From: Planctomycetia bacterium
GTDB taxonomy: Bacteria; Planctomycetota; Planctomycetia; Gemmatales; Gemmataceae
Reading direction: 5' to 3'
NCBI GenBank assembly: GCA_005772955.1
Contig: SXID01000244.1
Coordinates: 1 to 64,000 of the forward strand
DNA length: 64,000 nucleotides
The position numbers were made by a program, and so were the translations under genes. Below the pieces are notes generated by a model. The model was not told where the DNA came from. It was given only the letters and a program-made list of their open reading frames with translations, and ran no database searches. Of this stretch, positions 45,501-54,524 are shown piece after piece. Positions within the stretch are counted from its first letter, which is position 1, and every line of letters begins with the position of its first letter.

Positions 45501-47566
45501 TCGTTCGGCAGTTGCTGCGGGATGATGGGTTGCCCAGTCTGTGGGTCGAACGTGCGGGTCGTTGGAGCGATCTGGCGATAACCGTGCGCCCACAACAGGC
45601 TGCGGGACATGGTGTCCACGGCGACGACCACGCCGGAGTTGGTCGGGCAAATAATGATGCCGTCGCTGGCAGCGAGAGTCGCGCCCTGGAAGCGGCGAAC
45701 GGAGTCGGTTGGGAGCGTGCTGTTCGGACGACCGAGCTTCTGACTCCACACGAGCGTGGGCTTCGGCGTCGGGTCCGGTCCGGCGGCTTTCACGAGGTTC
45801 TTCGGGTCGAGACACAGTAGGCGAATCACACCGGCCTGCTCGATGAGCACGTAGAGTTTCCCGTTAACTGGGAGCGGTGCACTAAGGAACACCGCGTCGA
45901 GGCACAGCCGAAACGCGTCGGTACTCTTATCCGCTTCTTCTTCGTTGAGGCGTGCTGGCAGCGGTATCGGGGCCGCGGCCTTCGCGTCGCGGTCCGGTTC
46001 GGTGACCTTCACGCGGCCAAGTTCCCACTTGAGGCTGCCGCTTCTCATATCGACGGCGGCCAGGCGTCCGGCGCGGACCATGTCCGCGAGGTCGCCGCTG
46101 TGCCGGAACTGCGGGCCGCCGTTGATGCCGAAATCCGGGTTGTTGTAAACCGGTGGCGGGGTGATCGCGAGATCGTCCACGAAGTAAACGTTCTGCCCGT
46201 CGTGGGCCAGCGAACCGATCAGCGGGTTCTCGTACAGGATGCTCGACACGTTCACCTGGCGGCTGTTGTAGGTGCCCCACCAGTTCTTCGCGTCGCGGCT
46301 CATGTCCACGTCGTTGGTCTCTTCGCTCTTCACCAGTTGGTAGAGGCCAGCGGTGGTCTTCGAGCGCCACACGATGTCACCCGCACGGACGATGCGACCA
46401 GTCGTCGCGACGCGGTCCTTGGTAGCAACGCCATAAACGCCGTCGTAACTGCGGAACATGATCAGATCGGACGTGGTGACCGGGAACGTCGCCGGCAGCG
46501 GGATGCTCTTGGGCGCCTTGCTATCGCGGGCAAAGAGTTTCTCCAGTTCGCCCTTGATCCAAAGGTTGGCATCGTCATCGCCGCCGTAGAACATCGGGAA
46601 GCCGAAGGTCTTGTCGAGGAAAGGCGGGCCGCCGTCCACGACCGCGTTGCGGCTGGGGTTGCCCCCCCGCTGCGACCACTCGCCGACGAGGACGTTGGCC
46701 CGCATCAACTCGATGGGTCGGATGAGTTCCGTACGCAACATTTCCGGCGTGTACTTCTTGCGGCCGATGGTGAGGCCGTCCTTCGCTACCTTGAACAACT
46801 TCTCCTCGGCGATCTTTGCCAGTTCCGCGAGCCGTGGGTCACCGCTCCGCTTGAAGGCGAGCGCCGCCTTGAACAGCGTGCGGGGCGTGAGCAGTTCGTC
46901 CACGTCCTTGCGCGAGAAGAGTCGCTCGAACGAATACGCCGCTTCGAGGAAGTTGCCGCGTTCGAGATAGAGCGTACCGAGCAGAATCTTGGCTTCGGCC
47001 CCGGCCTTGGTGTGGAAGTACCTCTGCGAAACGTCGGCGAGAATCGGGATGTCGTAGTTCGCCTTGATCCCCTCGTCGAGCATCGCCGACGCGGTGGCAC
47101 CGTACGCCTGCTGGTAGAACTGAAGTCCCTCGGGCCGGAACTCCGCGATGATGCGGTTCGCCTCGGTCTTGACGCTGATCCGGTTGATCCGGATCTGATC
47201 GCCAACCTTGACCTTCACGTCGAAGAACGAGTCACTCTTCGCGTCCAGAATGCCCTGAAGAAGCGGGCAAATGGTGTTGTACGGCGGATCCTTGAACTCA
47301 AGGTAATCGCGTGCGGCGATGAGTTGTTGTTTGGAACTGCGGTCGTAAGGCACAGAGAACGGCAGGTTCTCGTCGAGCGATGAGATATCGTCTTTCTTGT
47401 CGTCCTTCGTGCCCTTTTTGCCGGGCTGACCGGGTTGGATCGCACCGCCGATGACCGGCTGCCCGTTCACCGCGTGGCCGCCCCACGTAACGAGCCACGT
47501 GAAGAGCGTGACGAGCAATCCGCACGACAGCAGCCGCATATTGTAGCCACGCATGGCGGTTCCCAT
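42536..47566 (-). CDS. Giant exported protein with PQQ-type beta-propellers and TPR-like helices
   Basis: 1676 residues with a signal sequence (LLSCGLLVTLFTWLVTWGGHAV). An N-terminal helical, TPR-like part (ERGNFLEAAYSFERLFSRKD) is followed by a first PQQ/WD-like propeller (LAHDGQNVYFVDDLAITP; VVAVDTMSRSLLWAHGYRQ; RKLECVDLRTGKIHWWVP). A middle TPR stretch comes next (INPNDPLGLLARGELNLDDGKLKEAVADFKSSE; FNTAESFLKEYEAL) and a second propeller at the C-terminus (MTVYCFDLAEKKEVWNKNLL; LRLYDLATGKDVWKKEYDAKAV). It is probably a periplasmic scaffold, not a quinoprotein enzyme. Three in-frame ATGs lie within ten codons, so the exact start is uncertain. Confidence 0.82.
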   Translation of the reverse strand: MGTAMRGYNMRLLSCGLLVTLFTWLVTWGGHAVNGQPVIGGAIQPGQPGKKGTKDDKKDDISSLDENLPFSVPYDRSSKQQLIAARDYLEFKDPPYNTICPLLQGILDAKSDSFFDVKVKVGDQIRINRISVKTEANRIIAEFRPEGLQFYQQAYGATASAMLDEGIKANYDIPILADVSQRYFHTKAGAEAKILLGTLYLERGNFLEAAYSFERLFSRKDVDELLTPRTLFKAALAFKRSGDPRLAELAKIAEEKLFKVAKDGLTIGRKKYTPEMLRTELIRPIELMRANVLVGEWSQRGGNPSRNAVVDGGPPFLDKTFGFPMFYGGDDDANLWIKGELEKLFARDSKAPKSIPLPATFPVTTSDLIMFRSYDGVYGVATKDRVATTGRIVRAGDIVWRSKTTAGLYQLVKSEETNDVDMSRDAKNWWGTYNSRQVNVSSILYENPLIGSLAHDGQNVYFVDDLAITPPPVYNNPDFGINGGPQFRHSGDLADMVRAGRLAAVDMRSGSLKWELGRVKVTEPDRDAKAAAPIPLPARLNEEEADKSTDAFRLCLDAVFLSAPLPVNGKLYVLIEQAGVIRLLCLDPKNLVKAAGPDPTPKPTLVWSQKLGRPNSTLPTDSVRRFQGATLAASDGIIICPTNSGVVVAVDTMSRSLLWAHGYRQIAPTTRTFDPQTGQPIIPQQLPNDRWRSSGPIISGGRVILTAYDSRKLECVDLRTGKIHWWVPQDANDLYVGGVVNDRVVVVGKNQVKAYHLTGEDKDTAKPKLAWESNGIPTPTGHGAIGRNSFYIPVRQDTAGRDTTPAGEIWAINIEDGRIVSKTGARKRNDTAELAKYGIGNLVFQDGMVFTQSPWEIAAYPQLELKIAEMNKLLKINPNDPLGLLARGELNLDDGKLKEAVADFKSSEKNNLPIEKMPLLREKLYIAYTEMLRADFNTAESFLKEYEALCELPTVPMETPEDKIRREDETKRRKRLHYYLLARGRETQGRLSEAFDHYLALANLGEGKQLLEMPDEPNVRMRPDVWARGRIESMIRRAATPEAKKTLEDRVIKEWNAVKDGNNIQRLREFVAVFGPFFATGTEAQFKLADVLLSTNNDADTREAQTHLSQLRVTSDEPAVRARATEALAQLMIKSRMMEDAVGLYVQLGKEYPNVVIRDGKTGADFLTNLLTDKRLLPFLEPSRYPLPTRMKAEQREAMPNVNYGAQFEIESPADLFPAFRQYRFVLDQNISGNGQWALRGFDRSTANERVRFPNMQNPNMYSRNGMPIPWSKFVQGNGHLMLVQLGMTVYCFDLAEKKEVWNKNLLIDNQLQPGMSYQVEILPDGECELWMSNGVKMPMGRSAILQASYACLLTTDGLECVEPLTRRVLWTRKGVPERTHIHGDGRYIVLIESDPNTRKPVSTKLLRAVDGMQVENSPDSGRVLADAKSYRIFGRTALITSGTDVQPRVLRLYDLATGKDVWKKEYDAKAVPITSPLKSEWAGFIKADGSAEVFSVRTGETIATMKIDDKNLKAHLEPCVSAQVFADSDRFYLTLDRDPNVNNRVLNIGGQVAVRSQKVNGPLYAFDRVSGKRLWFFEGLFDQQLLVVEHFAELPVLIASSAPIMNASSNGYNHSIVVIEKERGRLILEKSVVYNGNMFMNLVIDSKNGTISMNRYDTRILITPDEPKKPEEPKK

Positions 47567-47799
47567 TTCTGTCCGTGACGGCGCGCCGTGAATAAACAGC
47601 GGCCCGTGCTGATTTTGTCACTTCCCCGGACGATCCACAAGGAGAAATCTACTCACGGCTGTTCGGCCGGGAAGTGGTGGCCCACACAACCCGTTACATG
47701 AATGAGACGGGGGTGAGACTGTACGACGAGCCTGCAAAGCGATTCTAACTTCGTTAAGAACTCGCGCGATTCGCGGCGCGTCGTAGCTAAACTGAACCC

Positions 47800-48903
47800 A
47801 TGAACGAATCGATCCCACCGCTGACGAGGGGCGAAGCACGCTCCGTGAAGAAACGAACCCGAACGTTTCGGCCGAATTATTTGTCGTTCGCGGGCACATA
47901 TCAGTGCAACCTCGCGTGTCCTCATTGCTGCGTGCCGATTGAGTGGACCGACCGACTCGACGTCCCGAGCGCGGTTCGATTCCTCGAACAGGCGCACGCG
48001 GCCGGTATCGAAACGCTCGGCTTCACCGGCGGTGAACCGTTCCTGTACCCGGAGTTTCTCAACACCCTCACGAAACGCGCCGCGACGCTTGGCTTCAAGT
48101 TCGACAAACTGATGACGAACGGCGTGTGGCATCGCGACGCCGCGCACGCGACCGTGGTGCTTTCCGCACTCCGCGACGCCGGTTTCAGTGGCAAGATCGG
48201 GTTGAGTGTGGACAAGTTCCACGGAATGGACATCGCTAAACTTGCGGAGTTCTGTCACGTCACGCGAGCGGTCTTCGCCCGCGACACCATCCTCTCGTTG
48301 AGTTACGCGAGCCGCGAACCGGACAAGGGACTTGAGCCAATCCGCCGGCTCGCGGACGCGCTCGGTGGCGTCGTCGAGTGGTCGAAGTTGCTTGGTCGCT
48401 ACTTGCTCGTGAGCGACGACCTGACGATGACCGCGTGCTGGAACCACCTCGCGACCGTCGAGCGCGCCGAAGGGTTGCCGGGCAACCCGTGGGACGGCGT
48501 GTGGTTTGTGGAGGACTATTGCGAGGGACCGGGGCAGGCGCTCATCGTGAACCCGAAAGGCGAGGTGAAGCCGTGCTGCGGCTTCGCGTCGGACCTGGAC
48601 CAACTCACCATCGGCAACATTCACACCGACAGCGTGGAAGACATCATCGGGTTCGCGCGGAACCACCCGATCGTGGGCACGATCTTCCGCGACGGGCTAA
48701 CGGCACTGCGCGACGAGATACTGGGTCGCGACCCCTCCGCCCTTCCCGGTGCGACGAGCAACCATTGCTTCTTCTGCTGGTACGTTCTCACGCGTGGCCT
48801 CGCGGCCGGTGCGAACGGCGGTGGCGGGAAGGCGGGCGCGTGGACCACGACACAACCGAACTACACCGGTGAACTGATTCAGTTGGGGCTTCGCGGCGAC
48901 TGA
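47800..48903 (+). CDS. Radical SAM protein with SPASM-like C-terminus
   Basis: 367 residues. The iron-sulphur motif CNLACPHC (C36, C40, C43) and the GGE motif (FTGGEPFLYPE) mark a radical SAM enzyme. The C-terminal part has a cysteine-rich SPASM/twitch-like pattern: CWNH, YCEG, CCGF at about 266-269 and HCFFCW near 322-327. These would bind one or two extra clusters. It stands alone: the upstream gene is divergent and the downstream one is a protease, with no recognisable precursor peptide nearby, so the substrate is unknown. No Shine-Dalgarno is seen before the ATG. Confidence 0.85.
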   Translation: MNESIPPLTRGEARSVKKRTRTFRPNYLSFAGTYQCNLACPHCCVPIEWTDRLDVPSAVRFLEQAHAAGIETLGFTGGEPFLYPEFLNTLTKRAATLGFKFDKLMTNGVWHRDAAHATVVLSALRDAGFSGKIGLSVDKFHGMDIAKLAEFCHVTRAVFARDTILSLSYASREPDKGLEPIRRLADALGGVVEWSKLLGRYLLVSDDLTMTACWNHLATVERAEGLPGNPWDGVWFVEDYCEGPGQALIVNPKGEVKPCCGFASDLDQLTIGNIHTDSVEDIIGFARNHPIVGTIFRDGLTALRDEILGRDPSALPGATSNHCFFCWYVLTRGLAAGANGGGGKAGAWTTTQPNYTGELIQLGLRGD

Positions 48904-49096
48904 TGCTGCTATCTGCTCTCGCGGTCGGTGCGGAGTGAGGCACGCCGCGAACATCGCAACGAAGTTATTTGAGATCCGCTGCCGACAGACGGTTCACCCA
49001 GTCCATCACTCCCGATCCCCGACCGGAGCGCTTGACGACCGGCGGGTTCCACCGACAATTCGCTCACACGACCTATTCCCGCCAACGGGGTTCCTC

Positions 49097-52000
49097 ATGC
49101 TTCGCTTCATGCTCCTCGTGCCGCTCGCACTTGCGTTCGGCACCGGTCCTGCTGTTGCCGCGCCCGACGAGGCGCGGCTGCTCAGATTCCCCGCGATCCA
49201 CGGCGACCAGATCGTCTTCACCTACGCCGGCGATCTATACACGGTAACCGCGAGCGGCGGCACGGCGAGACGGCTCACGTCGCACCCCGGCTTCGAACTG
49301 TTCCCGCGCTTCTCGCCGGACGGCACCCAGATCGCCTTCACCGGGCAGTACGACGGCAACACCGAAGTATTCGTGGTGCCGGCCGCCGGCGGCGAGCCGA
49401 AGCGCCTCACGTACACCGCCACGCTCGGACGCGACGAAGTGTCCGACCGCATGGGGCCGAACAACATCGTGATGGGCTGGACACCCGACAGCAAGAACGT
49501 GCTGTTCCGCTCGCGGATGCGGTCGTTCAACGACTTCATCGGGCAGCTTTACACGGTGCCGGTCGAAGGCGGACTTGCGGAACCGCTGCCGCTACCGCGT
49601 GGCGGGTTCGCGAGCTTCTCGGCCGATGGCAAGCAACTCGTCTACAACCGCATCTTCCGCGAGTTCCGCACCTGGAAGCGCTATCGCGGCGGCATGTGCG
49701 ATGACGTGTGGCTCTACGACTTCGCGACCAAGAAGACCGAGCAACTCACCGACGACCCAGGCCAGGACATCATCCCGATGTTCGCGGGCGGGAAGATCTA
49801 CTTCCTCTCGGATCGCGGCAAGGAACAGCGATTCAACCTGTACTCCGTCGATCCCGCGACGAAGCAGGTGACGCGCCACACCGAGTTCACCGAGTTCGAC
49901 ATCAAGTTCCCGTCCGCGAGCGAAACCGCGATCGTGTTCGAGAACGGCGGCTACATCCACCGGTTCGACGTGAAGACCGGCAAGGCCGAGAAGGTGAACG
50001 TGAAGATTCTGGAGGATCGGCTCGGCGCACGTGGCGTGCTCACCGACGTGAGCAAGAACGTGACCGCGTTCGAGATTTCGCACGATGGCAAACGCGCACT
50101 GTTCGGCGCTCGCGGCGACGTGTTCACCGTGCCGAGCGGCGAGGGCGTCACTCGCAACCTCACACATTCGCCCGGTGCGCACGAGCGGAACCCGAAGTGG
50201 TCACCGGACGGCAAGAGCGTGGCGTTCATCTCCGACGTCACCGGCGAGGACGAGATTCACGTCGGACCGGCCGACGGCAGTTCGCCCGCGAAAGCGATCA
50301 CCACACACGCGGACACCTACAAGTACGAACTATTGTGGTCACCCGACTCGAAGAAGCTTCTCTGGAGCGACAAGAAACTGCGCCTGCAATTCGTGGACGT
50401 GGAGTCGAAGAAGGTCACGCTGGTGAACCAGGCGAAAGCCTGGGAGATTCGCGATTACGTCTGGTCACCGGACTCGCGGCTGGTCGCGTTCGGGCGGCAA
50501 GAAGTGGACGCGATGCCGAAGGTTCACCTGTACTCGCTCGAAGCGGGCAAGGCCACCGAAGTCACCGACGGCTGGTACTCGTCCGGGTCGCCCGCGTTCA
50601 GCAGCGACGGGAAGTATCTGTTCTTCGTGTCCGCACGCGATTTTAACCCGACGTTCAGCCAGACGGAATGGAATCACTCATACCGCGACATGTCGCGCAT
50701 CTACTTCGTGACGCTCGCGAAGGCGACGCAGAACCCGCTGCGCCCGAAGCTCGACGACGAACCCGAAGCGAAGAAGGACGAGAAGAAAGACGGCCCGCTG
50801 TACGCGAAGGTCGATCTGGAAGGACTCGCGGGTCGCATCGTCGCGCTGCCCGGACCCGCGGCGAACTATCGCGGGCTCACGTCAGCGGGCAACTCGCTGT
50901 ATTACTTCCGCGCCAGCAGCAGTAGCCCGTCGCAACTCTACGTCTTCGACTTTGGCTCGAAGAAAGAGACCGCGCTAGGCAACGTCGGTGGGTACGAAAT
51001 CTCCGCCGACGGTAAGAAGATGCTGGTTCAGCAGAGCGGTAAGTACGCGATCATCGACCTACCGAAAGCACCGGTCACGATCGGCGATGCACTCAACCTG
51101 TCCGGGCTAGAAGTAACGCTCGACAAGCGCGCCGAGTGGAAGCAGATGTTCCACGAGTGCTGGCGGCAGATGCGCGACTTCTTCTACGACCCCGGCTTGC
51201 ACGGTGTTGACTGGGTGAGCGTCCGCAAGAAGTACGAGCCGTTGGTGGAACACGTTTCGCATCGCGCCGACCTCACGTACATCATCGGCGAGATGATTAG
51301 CGAGTTGAACGTCGGGCACGCCTACGTCGGCGGCGGCGAACTGCCCGAGGTGCGGAAGGTGTCGCAAGGGTTGCTCGGCGCGGAGTTCAAGCGCGACGAG
51401 AAGACGGGGTTCTTCCAGGTGGTGCGCATTCTTCCGGGCGAGAACTGGAACGCGAAGCGCCGCTCACCGCTCACGGAGGTCGGCGTGAGTGTGAGCGTCA
51501 ATGAATGGATCGTCGCGATCAACGGTCAACCCACGAGTGCGGTGAAGAACATCAACGAACTGCTCGTGAACACCGCCGGCAAACTGGTGGTGCTATCGGT
51601 GGGTGCGAAGCCGACCCCTGAAGGCGCGCGACGCGTGGTCGTCACGCCCACTGCCGACGAAGCGGACCTGTACTACTACGCGTGGGTGCAGTCGAACATC
51701 AAGAAAGTGTCCGACGCGAGCGGCGGCAAACTCGGCTACATCCACGTGCCGGACATGCTCAGCACCGGGTTGAACGAGTTCGCGAAGCACTACTATCCGC
51801 AGTTGAAGAAGCAGGCGCTGGTGATCGACGTTCGCGGGAACGGTGGCGGCAACGTGTCGCCGATGCTAATCGAACGTCTGCGGCGCGAGGCCGCGATGGT
51901 GGGCATCGCGCGCAACGCGGAGCCGACCATCGACCCGTCGGGCACGTTCGTGGGGCCGATGGCGTGTTTACTCAACGAGTTCTCCGCGTCCGACGGCGAT

Positions 52001-52327
52001 ATCTTTTCGTACCGGTTCCGGCATTACAAACTGGGTCAACTCATCGGCAAGCGGAGTTGGGGCGGCGTGGTGGGTATTCGCGGCACGCTTCCGCTGCTCG
52101 ACGGTGGCACGCTGAACCGACCGGAGTTCTCGCGCTACGACCTCGGCGGCAAGGAGTGGATCATGGAGAACGTCGGCGTGTCGCCCGACATCGTGGTGGA
52201 CAACGACCCGGCAAAGGAGTACGCGGGCGACGACCAGCAGCTAAACAAGGCCATCGAGGTGCTGCTCGCGGACCTGAAGAAGAACCCGCCGAAGGTGGTG
52301 ACCCCACCACCGTACCCGAAGCGATAA
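49097..52327 (+). CDS. Exported tricorn-type S41 protease
   Basis: 1076 residues from an ATG that gives a signal peptide (MLRFMLLVPLALAFGTGPAVAA). Two beta-propellers at about 25-320 and 330-660 (LLRFPAIHGDQIVFTYAGDLYTV; HSPGAHERNPKWSPDGKSVAF) gate the active chamber. The core helical domain follows (about 690-740), then a PDZ-like part (750-850) and the S41 catalytic domain. Catalytic residues read by position are H741 (NVGHAYV), S965-D966 (EFSASDGD) and E1024 (IMENVGV), matching the Thermoplasma tricorn set H746/S965/D966/E1023. It is predicted to act in the periplasm. There is no clear ribosome site; the open frame upstream of 49097 encodes nothing recognisable. Confidence 0.92.
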   Translation: MLRFMLLVPLALAFGTGPAVAAPDEARLLRFPAIHGDQIVFTYAGDLYTVTASGGTARRLTSHPGFELFPRFSPDGTQIAFTGQYDGNTEVFVVPAAGGEPKRLTYTATLGRDEVSDRMGPNNIVMGWTPDSKNVLFRSRMRSFNDFIGQLYTVPVEGGLAEPLPLPRGGFASFSADGKQLVYNRIFREFRTWKRYRGGMCDDVWLYDFATKKTEQLTDDPGQDIIPMFAGGKIYFLSDRGKEQRFNLYSVDPATKQVTRHTEFTEFDIKFPSASETAIVFENGGYIHRFDVKTGKAEKVNVKILEDRLGARGVLTDVSKNVTAFEISHDGKRALFGARGDVFTVPSGEGVTRNLTHSPGAHERNPKWSPDGKSVAFISDVTGEDEIHVGPADGSSPAKAITTHADTYKYELLWSPDSKKLLWSDKKLRLQFVDVESKKVTLVNQAKAWEIRDYVWSPDSRLVAFGRQEVDAMPKVHLYSLEAGKATEVTDGWYSSGSPAFSSDGKYLFFVSARDFNPTFSQTEWNHSYRDMSRIYFVTLAKATQNPLRPKLDDEPEAKKDEKKDGPLYAKVDLEGLAGRIVALPGPAANYRGLTSAGNSLYYFRASSSSPSQLYVFDFGSKKETALGNVGGYEISADGKKMLVQQSGKYAIIDLPKAPVTIGDALNLSGLEVTLDKRAEWKQMFHECWRQMRDFFYDPGLHGVDWVSVRKKYEPLVEHVSHRADLTYIIGEMISELNVGHAYVGGGELPEVRKVSQGLLGAEFKRDEKTGFFQVVRILPGENWNAKRRSPLTEVGVSVSVNEWIVAINGQPTSAVKNINELLVNTAGKLVVLSVGAKPTPEGARRVVVTPTADEADLYYYAWVQSNIKKVSDASGGKLGYIHVPDMLSTGLNEFAKHYYPQLKKQALVIDVRGNGGGNVSPMLIERLRREAAMVGIARNAEPTIDPSGTFVGPMACLLNEFSASDGDIFSYRFRHYKLGQLIGKRSWGGVVGIRGTLPLLDGGTLNRPEFSRYDLGGKEWIMENVGVSPDIVVDNDPAKEYAGDDQQLNKAIEVLLADLKKNPPKVVTPPPYPKR

Positions 52328-52362
52328 GGCGATCGGCAGCAAATTATTTCCCTCTCGCGGCG

Positions 52363-52476
52363 ATGTCTTCATGGTAGTCCTCACGCTCCGCGTGAGGTCT
52401 TCGCGTTGCAGGTGGTTCCGCGTGAGTACCTCGTCACGCCACATCACGCGGAGCGTGATGACTACGGTGAAGACAT
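52363..52476. repeat. Imperfect inverted repeat of about 34-base arms
   Basis: Arms at about 52363-52396 and 52443-52476 share ATGTCTTCA...GTAGTC...TCACGCTCCGCGTGA with four mismatches. The unit CACGCTCCGCGTGA is itself palindromic and recurs between the arms in part. It fills the gap between the tricorn gene and the dehydrogenase gene. Confidence 0.7.
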
Positions 52477-52544
52477 CACGCTCCGCGAGGCGAGATTTCA
52501 TCCGACCACACGCCTAACGTTGCTCCCGAAGTAGTTCGTTTGGA

Positions 52545-53534
52545 TCACCAGCGAAACGCGGACCGGACCTCGGGGTTCACCACCTTCTCGGTCGGCCACT
52601 CGCCGCGCCGCAGCGATGCAATCGCTTCCGCCGCCGAGCGCGCCATGTCTTCGAGCGAGCGCACATCCACACCCGCCGCGTGCGGCGTCAGCACCACGTT
52701 CGGCAGTCCCCGTAGCGGATTGTCGGCCGGTGTCGGCTCCACCTCGAACACGTCCAGCGCCGCCCCGGCCAGTCGCCCGTCACGGAGCGCCGGGAGGAGA
52801 TCGGCTTCGCACACCAACCCACCGCGAGACGTGTTCACCAACACCGCGCCCGGCTTCATTTGTGCCAGCGTCGCGCGGTTGATGACGTGCCGCGTCTCCG
52901 CCGTGAGCGGTAAGTGGAGCGAGAGAAAATCGGATTCGGCGAGCAACCGGTCGAACGGGACGAGTACGACCCCGTGAGCGGCGCAGAACGCGGTATCCGG
53001 GACCGGATCGAACGCCAGCACCCGCATCTCGAACGCGGCGGCACGGAGCGCAACGGCCTTTCCGATTCGCCCCAACCCGGCCAGCCCAAGCGTGCGCCCG
53101 CGCAGCGGAACACTCATCAACCGGTTCCACCCACCCCCCGCGAGGGTCGCGTGGCGAGCGGGGATATGGCGGGTCAACCCAAGCATCAGCGCGAACGCGT
53201 GTTCAGCGACCGACCCCTGGTTGGTGCCCGGCGCAATGGTGACTGCGGCACCGGCGGCTGTGGCAGCGGGCAAATCGACCGCGTCGTACCCGACACCGCA
53301 CCTGGCGATGACGCGCAACTGCGGGTTCGCGGCCAGCACTCGCGGCGTGTACGGCTCGGACCCGGCGACGACCGATTCGATGCCGTGGAGGGCGACGAGC
53401 AGTTCGTCTTCGGTCGGTATGTTCGCCTCGGCCGGCGGCAGCACGACGACATCGAGACCGGCCCCTTCAAGGACGTTGCGGAATTTGTCCGCGAACTTGG
53501 CCACTTCTCGCGGAGAGATCAACACCTTGGGCAT
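52545..53534 (-). CDS. D-2-hydroxyacid dehydrogenase (phosphoglycerate dehydrogenase-like)
   Basis: 329 residues, the usual length for a PGDH-type enzyme without a regulatory domain. The NAD-binding loop is GLAGLGRIG (150-158), with D176 (LAFDPVPD) as the adenosine-ribose ligand. The catalytic residues are R237 (VNTSRGGLV), E266 (DVFEVEP) and H285 (LTPHAAG). The substrate could be 3-phosphoglycerate, glyoxylate or another 2-oxo acid; the sequence does not decide it. No serine-pathway genes are adjacent, so a serA assignment is not made. Confidence 0.88.
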   Translation of the reverse strand: MPKVLISPREVAKFADKFRNVLEGAGLDVVVLPPAEANIPTEDELLVALHGIESVVAGSEPYTPRVLAANPQLRVIARCGVGYDAVDLPAATAAGAAVTIAPGTNQGSVAEHAFALMLGLTRHIPARHATLAGGGWNRLMSVPLRGRTLGLAGLGRIGKAVALRAAAFEMRVLAFDPVPDTAFCAAHGVVLVPFDRLLAESDFLSLHLPLTAETRHVINRATLAQMKPGAVLVNTSRGGLVCEADLLPALRDGRLAGAALDVFEVEPTPADNPLRGLPNVVLTPHAAGVDVRSLEDMARSAAEAIASLRRGEWPTEKVVNPEVRSAFRW

Positions 53535-54065
53535 CTAACAGTTCCCGATGAGGTTGGGGCGACGGATCGCGCCCCTCGTCGCATTGTTCTAGCAGAAGTC
53601 GGGAGTTGATGCAGGCCGACGAGTAGGACGCGGCCCGATTCGCCTTGTTCGCCCAGCCGATCAGTGGGAAACAACAGATCGAGAACGAAGAGCCGTTGTC
53701 GGCAGCTCAATCTCAGCCGGAACCGCACCCGAGGTCCACGGGACGCGATCCACTATTCCATTGCGGGGGGCCGGCGGACGGCGTATACTCCACCCACTAT
53801 CTGAAAAACGTGCTGCGGAGTGACGTCCCAATCCGGGCCACCTCCCGGCACGATTTGGTTTTTGGCAGAGATCTGATCGGCGTCGCTGCCCTCGCGGTTT
53901 TGAGGAGCGAGCGGACCGGCGGGTTCGGGTCGGTTTATCACGACCCGAAAACCCAGATCCTACTCACTCCACACCTCCGGCCCAGAGCGGGTCGCACGGC
54001 TTTCTGTTGAAAACGCATTCGCGTTTCGGAACACCATTCTCTCCGTGTTCGACAGGAGACGTGTC
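53535..54065. other. Intergenic region, no gene seen
   Basis: 530 bases between divergent genes. One 9-base hairpin (TTCGGGTCG / CGACCCGAA, 53924-53949, 8-base loop) is present but without a T-run. Short open frames on both strands have no recognisable product. Confidence 0.5.
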
Positions 54066-54449
54066 ATGTCTACCCTTGCGCCTGCGGCCGAACCGGCCCT
54101 CCGCTCCGCGCTGGAAAGCATCCAGGGAGTTTGGGTCTCGGTGGCCGGTCCGCGGGAGGCCCGGTTTCTCATCGTCGGGCACCGGTTCACCTGTGAGTTC
54201 GTCGGCAGCGACATCTACATGGGCACGTTCGATCTGGCCCCCGGACAGATGGACATGCGAATCGAAGCCGGACCAGCGGAACATGTCGGGCGCTGGTCGC
54301 GCTGCATCTACCAACTTGAGGGCGGCGTTCTGCGGTGGTGCCCCGGTCGCCCCGGTGCGGACCGCCGGCCGACCACGTTCCCTGACGTGGACGACCCCCG
54401 ATACTTGTCACTTGTATTTAGGCGCGCCGTGCGCCCAACCCGTCGCTAA
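54066..54449 (+). CDS. TIGR03067-type small protein
   Basis: 127 residues from the ATG at 54066, with AGGAG 7 nt upstream. The sequence follows the TIGR03067 pattern common in planctomycetes: SIQGVWVSVAGPREARFLIVGHRF, YMGTFDLAPGQMDMRIEAGP, CIYQLEGGVLRWCPGRPGADRRPTTFPDV. There is no signal peptide. Family function is unknown, and a lipocalin-like fold has been suggested. It is 75 bases before the split pyruvate:ferredoxin oxidoreductase genes and may be in the same transcript. Confidence 0.75.
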   Translation: MSTLAPAAEPALRSALESIQGVWVSVAGPREARFLIVGHRFTCEFVGSDIYMGTFDLAPGQMDMRIEAGPAEHVGRWSRCIYQLEGGVLRWCPGRPGADRRPTTFPDVDDPRYLSLVFRRAVRPTRR

Positions 54450-54524
54450 CCGAGTTTTGCCCGCGACGACGCGGGCGAACAACGCGATCCTTTCCCACAT
54501 TTCCGTCCCCAGAAAGGGCCCTCC

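Noticed and set aside
46100-47383. 427-residue plus-strand open frame opposite the PQQ/TPR gene
   Set aside because: Shadow of the giant gene with no domain and no start signal.
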